From assembly GCA_020027415.1 (NCBI GenBank), contig JAHRAW010000167.1, forward strand, positions 1-6,068: 6,068 nucleotides of DNA, given 5' to 3'. Of the stretch, positions 1 to 5,362 are shown in pieces. The stretch is from Gammaproteobacteria bacterium. GTDB taxonomy: Bacteria > Pseudomonadota > Gammaproteobacteria > Arenicellales > Poriferihabitantaceae. Below the pieces are notes generated by a model, which saw nothing but the letters and a program-made list of their open reading frames with translations, did no database searches and had not been told where the DNA came from. The number at the start of each line of letters is the position of its first letter. Within the stretch, counting starts at the first letter, position 1. A program made the position numbers and the translations under genes.

Positions 1-2
1 GG

Positions 3-32
3 GGGTGTGGTGGTTGCGGCGGGCGGATATAA
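3..32 (+). CDS. Possible C-terminal end of an upstream ORF (partial)
   Basis: Read in frame 3, the left edge ends with G-C-G-G-C-G-G-R-I and a TAA stop at 30-32, leaving about 130 nt of AT-rich intergenic DNA before the next gene. A Gly/Cys-rich tail is reminiscent of metal-binding or post-translationally modified peptides, and a radical SAM gene lies downstream. Only nine codons are visible. The stretch is very G-rich, so Gly codons are expected by chance, and the other two forward frames are also open at the edge. Treat this as a lead, not as an established gene. Confidence 0.18.
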   Translation, partial: GCGGCGGRI

Positions 33-89
33 GGGGTTGAAAAATTTTCCCGCAAGTGCAAATGCAAGTACACTGCTTATGTTTGCTAA

Positions 90-95
90 TATAAT
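90..95 (+). promoter_or_regulatory. Candidate -10 box of the operon promoter
   Basis: TATAAT at 90-95 is a perfect sigma70-type -10 hexamer within the only clearly AT-rich stretch of the window. It would place the transcript start near 101-103 and give a leader of about 60 nt before the ATG at 164. No good -35 hexamer is present 16-18 nt upstream (the bases there are around AAGTAC). A TTGAAA at 37-42 is too far away to pair with this box. The call therefore rests on the -10 match, the AT-rich context and the position ahead of a tight gene cluster. Confidence 0.4.
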
Positions 96-102
96 TCTTG
101 AA

Positions 103-118
103 AGCCTATATTTAGGCT
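103..118 (+). promoter_or_regulatory. Leader hairpin at the predicted transcript start
   Basis: A perfect inverted repeat has 6-bp arms AGCCTA (103-108) and TAGGCT (113-118) around a TATT loop. If TATAAT at 90-95 is the -10 box, this hairpin would lie at the extreme 5' end of the mRNA, where such structures often slow decay or affect initiation. As DNA it could instead be a small operator palindrome. Confidence 0.35.
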
Positions 119-142
119 CGGCAAGCCCAAGCCGAATTGGGC
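118..142 (+). promoter_or_regulatory. Interlocking inverted repeats in the leader
   Basis: Two further inverted repeats follow the first hairpin. TCGGC (118-122) can pair with GCCGA (131-135), and GCCCAA (125-130) can pair with TTGGGC (137-142). The 5' arm of the second pair lies in the loop of the first, so the two stems are either alternatives or form an H-type pseudoknot with very short connecting loops (2 and 1 nt). They end about 20 nt before the ATG at 164. A regulatory role is inferred from position only, and the pattern matches no riboswitch I recognise. Confidence 0.3.
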
Positions 143-163
143 ACGCTAACCGAATTCGCTACA

Positions 164-1153
164 ATGAAGCAAAATAAAAATGTCCTAATTACCGGCGGAG
201 GCGGGCTCATTGGCACCGCCGCGCGGCGCGCCTTTGCGGCTGCCGGTTGGCATGCGGTCGCCTTGGATTTGCGCGCGCACGATTTAGCCGGGCGGCGCGT
301 GGAGCATATCGGCGACCTCACCACCGAGCCCCGGCTGGAAGCGATGTTGGCGGAAGTTTCGGGAGTTGTGCATCTGGCGGCGGTGTCGCGAGTATGCGAT
401 GCGGAACGACAACCCGAACGATGCAGTCAAGTGAATTTGCACGGCACCGCGCGCTTGCTGACCGCCGCCGCCAACGCCGGTTGTCGCTGGTTGATTTTCG
501 GCAGCAGCCGCGAGGTGTATGGCGAACCGACTTCGTTGCCGGTGCGCGAAAGCACGACGTTGCAACCGATCAATCATTACGGTCGCGTGAAAGTGGCCGG
601 CGAGCGGTTGGTCGCCGAACAATGCGCCGCGCATGGCATGGCGCATTCGGTGTTGCGCTTCTCCAATGTGTATGGTCATCCGCATGACCACAACAGCAGG
701 CTAACCAACGCCTTCATCAGACGCGCGCTGGCGGGCGCCGCGTTGGAAATTCATGGCGGCGGTCAAGTGTTTGATTTCACCTACTGCAACGATACGGCAG
801 CAGCCATCGTGGCGGCGGCGGAATATCTGCATACCAACCACGTTTCCCCGCCCCCCATGCATGTGTTGACCGGACAACCGACCGCCATTGATGAACTGGC
901 GCGCATGGTGTTGGCAATCACCAACAGCAACGCCGAGGTGGTGGTCACCGCCGGGCGCGAGTACGATGTCCATCAATTCTATGGGCACCCCGGCTTGTTG
1001 CAGCAAACCCTGAACTTCACTTGTCAAACGAATTTGCGCGCCGGGCTTGCGCAAACCATACAAGATTATCGCCAAGCGGCGGCGCAACCATCTCGACCAT
1101 CCCGGCTGCCCCGCCCACAACACGCCGCCCGGCAACCGGAAAGTTACGCTTGA
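164..1153 (+). CDS. NAD(P)-dependent sugar-nucleotide epimerase/dehydratase (extended SDR)
   Basis: This 329-residue protein belongs to the extended short-chain dehydrogenase/reductase family that epimerises, dehydrates or reduces nucleotide sugars in the cytoplasm. From the ATG, a Rossmann fold opens with GGGGLIG at residues 11-17 (the GxxGxxG dinucleotide motif). HLAA at 70-73 follows, then the active-site region GSSREVYGEP at 113-122 and the catalytic YxxxK pair Y139/K143. LRFSNVYG at 164-171 is the usual substrate-side motif. Length is normal for the family; the last 20 or so residues are a Pro/Arg-rich tail with no family match. An in-frame TTG at 137 would add nine residues, but ATG 164 starts directly before the first beta strand and TTG 137 lies inside a leader inverted repeat, so ATG is preferred. 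It heads the operon, 17 nt before a glycosyltransferase, which suggests it supplies that enzyme's sugar donor. The exact reaction cannot be told from sequence. Confidence 0.9.
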   Translation: MKQNKNVLITGGGGLIGTAARRAFAAAGWHAVALDLRAHDLAGRRVEHIGDLTTEPRLEAMLAEVSGVVHLAAVSRVCDAERQPERCSQVNLHGTARLLTAAANAGCRWLIFGSSREVYGEPTSLPVRESTTLQPINHYGRVKVAGERLVAEQCAAHGMAHSVLRFSNVYGHPHDHNSRLTNAFIRRALAGAALEIHGGGQVFDFTYCNDTAAAIVAAAEYLHTNHVSPPPMHVLTGQPTAIDELARMVLAITNSNAEVVVTAGREYDVHQFYGHPGLLQQTLNFTCQTNLRAGLAQTIQDYRQAAAQPSRPSRLPRPQHAARQPESYA

Positions 1154-1159
1154 TGCGCG

Positions 1160-1164
1160 GGTGA
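1160..1164 (+). promoter_or_regulatory. Ribosome binding site of the glycosyltransferase
   Basis: GGTGA, complementary to part of the 16S rRNA anti-Shine-Dalgarno, sits 6 nt before the ATG at 1171. It supports that start and is the only convincing ribosome binding site in the operon. Confidence 0.4.
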
Positions 1165-1170
1165 CGAGCC

Positions 1171-2556
1171 ATGAAGGTGTTATTGGTGATTCACGGGTAT
1201 CCGCGACGCTACAACGCCGGCTCTGAGGTATACACCCAAACCTTGGCGCACGCATTGGCGGATGCCGGTTGCGAAGTGGCGGTGTTTACCAGAGAAGAGA
1301 ACGCCTTCCTGCCCGATTACCATCTGCACACCGAAACGGATCCGTTGCGCGCGGACATTCCGTTGCACTTGGTCAATCATGCGCGCGCCAACGCGCGCTT
1401 CCAAAACCATCATCTGGATGCAGTGTTTGCGCAGGTGCTTGATGCGGTGGCGCCGCAGGTTGTGCATTTCGGGCATCTCAACCACCTTTCGGTCGGGTTG
1501 CCGGCGGTTGCCAAATCGCGCCGCGTTGCCACCCTTTTTACGCTGCACGATTTCTGGTTGATGTGTCCGCGCGGACAATTTCTCCAACACGGGCTATCCA
1601 GCGGCGAACCATGGCAACTCTGCAACGGGCAGGAAAACCGCAAATGCGCGGTGCATTGTTACAACCGCTTTATTCCCGGGGTGAACCCGGCATCAGAGAC
1701 GGATTATTGGCAGCGGTGGATCGGCGAACGCATGGCGCAAGTTCGGCGCGCTTGCGCGTGCGTGGATTTATTCATCGCGCCGTCCCAGCATCTGTTGCGC
1801 CGACATGTAGACGAATTCTGGTTGCCGGCGGAAAAAGTTGTGTTCTTGGATTACGGCTTTGCGGCGGAGCGTTACCCGCGGCGCGCGCGGCGGACGGAGG
1901 AGGATTTTGTGTTCGGGTATATTGGTCGGCATGACCCGTCCAAAGGGATTCACTTGCTGATAGCGGCTTTTTCCACGCTTGCCGACAACGACGACTCGCG
2001 CGCCGCGCATGACTCGCATAACGCACGCCTGCGCATTTGGGGAAGAGCCGCCGGCGGCTTGACCGCGGCGTTGCAACGGCAAGCCGAAACCCATTCGCGC
2101 GCGGCGTCTCGCATTGAGTGGCGCACCGAATACCGCAACGAAAATATCGTGCAGGAGGTGTTTAATCACTGCGATTGCATCGTAGTGCCTTCTATTTGGG
2201 ATGAAAATTCTCCGTTAGTCATCCATGAAGCCCAACAATGCGGCGTGCCGGTGATTACCGCGCAGCACGGCGGCATGGGCGAATATGTTAACCACGGTGA
2301 AAACGGCTTGACTTTCAAGCATCGGGATGCGCCCAGCCTGCGTCAAGCGATGCGCCGCGCGGTGGCAGAGCCAGCCGCTTTGCAGCGTATGGGACAGCGC
2401 GGCTATTTGGGGTCCGCGGATGGCAAACCCATTTCGGCGAAACAACACGCCCGGCAAATTTTAGGGCATTATTTACGCTTAACCCATTCGCAATCCGCAA
2501 CGCGCAACGCGCCGACCAAGCAACTCCGCAAACCCGCCGATGAAGCGACTCCCTGA
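1171..2556 (+). CDS. Glycosyltransferase family 4 (GT-B fold)
   Basis: This 461-residue cytoplasmic or membrane-associated enzyme should transfer a sugar from an activated donor with retention of configuration. The N-terminal acceptor domain begins MKVLLVIHGYPRRYNAGSE, with the Gly/Ser-rich loop typical of GT4. TLHDFWLMCPRGQ at 124-136 is followed by cysteines C132, C151, C159 and C163, a cluster seen in a subset of GT4 enzymes and perhaps structural. The donor domain shows GYIGRHDPSKG at 249-259, with R253 and K258 in the phosphate-binding positions. The E-x7-E motif is E345/E353, within the stretch WDENSPLVIHEA. HGGMGEYV at 367-373 and NGL at 378-380 follow. No transmembrane segment is evident. 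The last 25 or so residues are a polar tail outside the fold. The gene starts 17 nt after the epimerase and ends 14 nt before the radical SAM gene. Donor and acceptor cannot be assigned. Confidence 0.92.
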   Translation: MKVLLVIHGYPRRYNAGSEVYTQTLAHALADAGCEVAVFTREENAFLPDYHLHTETDPLRADIPLHLVNHARANARFQNHHLDAVFAQVLDAVAPQVVHFGHLNHLSVGLPAVAKSRRVATLFTLHDFWLMCPRGQFLQHGLSSGEPWQLCNGQENRKCAVHCYNRFIPGVNPASETDYWQRWIGERMAQVRRACACVDLFIAPSQHLLRRHVDEFWLPAEKVVFLDYGFAAERYPRRARRTEEDFVFGYIGRHDPSKGIHLLIAAFSTLADNDDSRAAHDSHNARLRIWGRAAGGLTAALQRQAETHSRAASRIEWRTEYRNENIVQEVFNHCDCIVVPSIWDENSPLVIHEAQQCGVPVITAQHGGMGEYVNHGENGLTFKHRDAPSLRQAMRRAVAEPAALQRMGQRGYLGSADGKPISAKQHARQILGHYLRLTHSQSATRNAPTKQLRKPADEATP

Positions 2557-2570
2557 GCAACCAACCACCT

Positions 2571-3653
2571 ATGCGCGCGCCCACCGAACCACGCCGACCT
2601 TCGCCGCAAACTCCGCCACTGCGCGCTGCACCGTGGCGCATCACCTTTGACACCAACCCGGACGACTGCAATCTCCGCTGTGTGATGTGCGAGGACCACT
2701 CACCATACAGCCGCACCAGACAAACGCGCATCCAAAACCGCAGCCCGCGCCGCCGCATGCCGATTGAAATCATTGAACGCGTGATGGCGGAATGCGCGCC
2801 GCAAGGATTGCGGGAAATCATCCCCTCCACCATGGGCGAGCCGCTGTTGTACCGACACATGCCGCGCATCATTGAATTGTGTCATCAATATCAAGTGAAG
2901 ATGAACCTGACCACCAACGGCACTTTCCCGCGCCTCGGCGCGCAACGCTGGGCGGAACTCATTGTCCCCATCGGCTCTGATGTGAAAATCAGTTGGAATG
3001 GCGCCGATGCGGAATCGCAGCGCACCGTGATGCTCGGCAATCAGTTTGAGAAAAACTTGCAGAACCTGCGAACTTTTAGACAACTGCGCGACCGGCACGC
3101 CGCCGCGCACGGCAATTATTGTTCCATCACCTTGCAAATGACTTTCATGGAAATGAATCTTGAACAGGTTCCGCAGGTCGTAAAACTGGCGCGCGCCGAA
3201 GGCGTAGACCGCGTGAAAGGACATCACCTATGGGCGCATTTCAAACAAATCGCGGCGCAAGATTTGCGGCGCAACCGAGATGCCATCGCGCGCTGGAATG
3301 CCGTGGCTCGGGAGTGTCGGCGCCTCGTTGCCCGCCACCGACTGCCGAACGGCAAACCCCTTCAATTGGAAAATATGTACGAGATTGACCCTGAACATAG
3401 CGGGGAGTTGCACCCCATGGCGACTTGCCCGTTCCTCGGACAAGAAGCGTGGGTCAATCACCAAGGGCGTTTTGATCCGTGTTGCGCGCCGGACATGCTG
3501 CGCCGCACCTTGGGCGATTTTGGTCAAGTCGCCGAGCATGGGCTGTTGCCCATATGGCGCAATCGCCAATACACCGACCTTGCCGAAAACTACATGCGAC
3601 ATGGCGTTTGCCGCAAATGCAATATGCGTAAGTTGCCGCCGCAAACCGCATGA
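2571..3653 (+). CDS. Radical SAM enzyme with reduced SPASM-like C-terminus
   Basis: This 360-residue protein should cleave S-adenosylmethionine reductively at a [4Fe-4S] cluster and start radical chemistry on an unknown substrate. The CxxxCxxC cluster motif is C33, C37 and C40 (within DDCNLRCVMC). It is followed by STMGEP at 86-91, the GxE-type SAM-binding strand, and by LTTNGT at 113-118, another conserved barrel strand. The C-terminal part carries C286, C304, C305, C347 and C350 (CPFLGQ, FDPCCAPD, VCRKC). This looks like a SPASM domain but has fewer than the usual seven cysteines, and the protein ends ten residues after C350, so a single auxiliary Fe-S cluster is more likely than two. SPASM enzymes mostly modify peptides, though some act on sugars or other small molecules. 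The first 20 residues are Pro/Arg-rich. The start at 2571 has no clear ribosome binding site and lies 14 nt after the glycosyltransferase stop. Its TGA overlaps the next ATG. Confidence 0.92.
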   Translation: MRAPTEPRRPSPQTPPLRAAPWRITFDTNPDDCNLRCVMCEDHSPYSRTRQTRIQNRSPRRRMPIEIIERVMAECAPQGLREIIPSTMGEPLLYRHMPRIIELCHQYQVKMNLTTNGTFPRLGAQRWAELIVPIGSDVKISWNGADAESQRTVMLGNQFEKNLQNLRTFRQLRDRHAAAHGNYCSITLQMTFMEMNLEQVPQVVKLARAEGVDRVKGHHLWAHFKQIAAQDLRRNRDAIARWNAVARECRRLVARHRLPNGKPLQLENMYEIDPEHSGELHPMATCPFLGQEAWVNHQGRFDPCCAPDMLRRTLGDFGQVAEHGLLPIWRNRQYTDLAENYMRHGVCRKCNMRKLPPQTA

Positions 3654-5362
3654 ACCGGTCGCCCGGCAACGACCGCTGGCAAGCCAGTCAGCCGTCTGCG
3701 TGCGGCACGCATCATGTGAAACTCAGTGACGATGTGAAACTCAGCGACGATGTGAAAATCGGCGACGATGTGAAAATCGGCGATGCGCAGGCGCTCTACC
3801 CCGACCGCTATGACCGCGTGCTGCCGTTTCACGAACCGGGGTTGGCGCCGGTTCGTTTGGGCGGCGCGGCTTTTCATATTCTGCCCACCGGCAAGCCCGC
3901 CTATGCGCAACGCTTTGACCGAACTTTCGGCTTCTACAATCACTTGGCGGCGGTCACCAACGCGGCGCGCTGCTTCCACATCCACCAAGACGGAGCGCGC
4001 GCCTATTCGGCGACTTGGAACTGGTGCGGTAATTTTCAGCAACGCCGTTGCCCGGTGCGCGATGCGCGCGGACACTATCACCACATTCGCACCGATGGTG
4101 CGGTGGTGGCGGGCGGACCTTATCGGTACGCCGGCGACTTTCGCGAAGGCGCGGCGGTGGTACGCGACATGGACGGCTACTGCCGACACATCACCCGGCA
4201 CGGGCAACCGCTGCACCACCGCAAGTTGTTTGATTTGGATGTCTTTCACAAAGGATTTGCGCGCGCCCGCGACGCCGACGGCTGGTTTCATATAACCACC
4301 GACGGGCGCGATGCATCGCGCGGACGCCGATATCGTTGCATTGAACCATTTTACAACGGGCAAGCCCTGGTGAAGCGGCTGGATGGCAGCGCCGCGGTGG
4401 TGGCTGAGGACGGCGAAATACAGGCTGCGGTACATCACTCGGAAGCCGAAGAGCGCGCCGAGTTGCATGCGCTCAGCGTATCTTTTTGGCAACCGCTGAC
4501 CATGCGCCTCGGCGTGTTGCTGGGGCTGGCTGGCGGCGCGCCGCGCATCCCTTGTCCGCCGCAACATTTGAATATCGTCAAGCGCGCATGGGTTCGTCTC
4601 GGCTTGTTGGACGGTGAATCTGGTTCTGGTTTAACGCGCTTGGGCGCGCGCTTAGCGCCGGGCAAGGTGGAACGCGCGCGGCTTCTGTACTGGACTGGAC
4701 CGCAATTCACCCCATGGGCGGAAGCGGAAGCGCGCATACAAAACGCCGCGACCCATCATTTTTTTGCCGAACACGCCAATCACCCGGACACGATGAATCT
4801 CATCCAACAGGCGTTGCATTCGTACGCCGCCAGCGACTGGCGCGGCATTGAAAAAATTCTTTGCCTGCCTCCGCATGCCTCAGTAGCGGATATCGGCGGC
4901 GGGCAAGGCGCGTTGTTGGCGGCGTTAACCGAACACCGCGGCGCAAAAATTTTAGTGGATTTGCCGAGCGTGGTGGCGCGCAGCCCAAGCAATTCGCTCA
5001 GCAGCAATAGCAACGGCGATGACATACAGCGCATCGGGTTAAATTTTATGACCGACCGCTTGCCGAGCGCGGATGTGTATCTATTGTCCCGCGTGTTGCA
5101 TGATTGGCGCGACCGGCAAGCGCAGAAAATTCTCGCGCGCCTGCCCGCCGCCGCGACTGTCATCGTCATAGACCGCGCGGACGATGCCGGACAACATGCG
5201 TTGCTGAGCCTGAATATGCTATTGACCACCGGCTCATGGGAACGAACCTCGGCGCAGTGGAGCGCGCTGTTCCAAGCCGCCCAGTGGCAGCCGGTGAAAC
5301 GCGCCGAATGGAACGGGCATGCGGTGTTCTGGCTGACCAAGCAAGCCGGATATGCAACCTGA
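3650..5362 (+). CDS. WG-type repeat domain fused to SAM-dependent O-methyltransferase
   Basis: This 570-residue protein has three parts. Residues 1-52 are a polar leader with four hexapeptides (VKLSDD twice, then VKIGDD, VKIGDA) at 23-46. Residues 53-261 hold six repeats of 34-35 residues, with phenylalanines at 60, 95, 129, 164, 199 and 234, in the pattern PF..G.A.V...G..HI..DG. These resemble WG/KWG repeats, probably a beta-propeller or solenoid. Residues 265-570 form a complete plant-type O-methyltransferase. It has a winged-helix dimerisation region (about 275-340, including LTRLGARL), the SAM-binding VADIGGGQG (412-420), acidic D437 in VDLPSVV, YLLSRVLHDW (477-486) with probable catalytic H484, and SLNMLLTTGSWERT (520-533). 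The Asp expected in the next SAM-contact motif (GDxF) is Asn465 here. The ATGA overlap with the radical SAM gene supports the start and suggests translational coupling. It should methylate a hydroxyl on a small molecule, sugar or peptide; the repeats may bind the substrate or a partner. No signal peptide is seen. Confidence 0.88.
   Translation: MNRSPGNDRWQASQPSACGTHHVKLSDDVKLSDDVKIGDDVKIGDAQALYPDRYDRVLPFHEPGLAPVRLGGAAFHILPTGKPAYAQRFDRTFGFYNHLAAVTNAARCFHIHQDGARAYSATWNWCGNFQQRRCPVRDARGHYHHIRTDGAVVAGGPYRYAGDFREGAAVVRDMDGYCRHITRHGQPLHHRKLFDLDVFHKGFARARDADGWFHITTDGRDASRGRRYRCIEPFYNGQALVKRLDGSAAVVAEDGEIQAAVHHSEAEERAELHALSVSFWQPLTMRLGVLLGLAGGAPRIPCPPQHLNIVKRAWVRLGLLDGESGSGLTRLGARLAPGKVERARLLYWTGPQFTPWAEAEARIQNAATHHFFAEHANHPDTMNLIQQALHSYAASDWRGIEKILCLPPHASVADIGGGQGALLAALTEHRGAKILVDLPSVVARSPSNSLSSNSNGDDIQRIGLNFMTDRLPSADVYLLSRVLHDWRDRQAQKILARLPAAATVIVIDRADDAGQHALLSLNMLLTTGSWERTSAQWSALFQAAQWQPVKRAEWNGHAVFWLTKQAGYAT
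3714..3785 (+). repeat. Four tandem 18-bp units inside a coding region
   Basis: Four head-to-tail copies of an 18-bp unit such as atgtgaaactcagcgacg lie at 3714-3731, 3732-3749, 3750-3767 and 3768-3785. Copies 1 and 2 differ at one base, copies 3 and 4 at one base, and the two pairs at two or more. The array encodes four hexapeptides (VKLSDD x2, VKIGDD, VKIGDA). Because 18 is a multiple of three, copy-number change keeps the frame and only alters the length of the N-terminal linker. The unit is noticeably less GC-rich than the flanking sequence. Confidence 0.95.

Noticed and set aside
37..42. TTGAAA as a -35 box
   Set aside because: At 16-18 nt downstream there is no -10-like hexamer (AATGCA region), and it lies 47 nt from the TATAAT at 90-95, too far to pair.
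137..163. TTG start for the epimerase, nine codons before the ATG
   Set aside because: The extension is not part of the Rossmann fold, has no ribosome binding site and lies within an inverted repeat. ATG 164 gives the family-typical N-terminus.
1..177. Frame 1 is open from the left edge to a TAA at 175-177
   Set aside because: It would overlap the promoter-like region and the epimerase start; the translated sequence (for example LGSASPSRIGHANRIRYNEA) shows no recognisable domain, and the AT-rich part reads as non-coding.
3280..3729. A 149-codon + strand frame spanning the radical SAM/methyltransferase junction
   Set aside because: It is in a different frame from both genes, which have clear motifs across this junction. 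The translation has no domain and shadow-like composition.
3714..3785. CRISPR-like array
   Set aside because: The 18-bp units are directly adjacent with no spacers and are in frame in a coding sequence.
3590..4567. A 325-codon open frame on the - strand opposite the repeat-domain gene
   Set aside because: It shows no domain, has low-complexity Arg/Ala/His composition typical of antisense frames in GC-rich genes, and its FHIVADFHIVAEF repeat is only the reverse reading of the 18-bp array.
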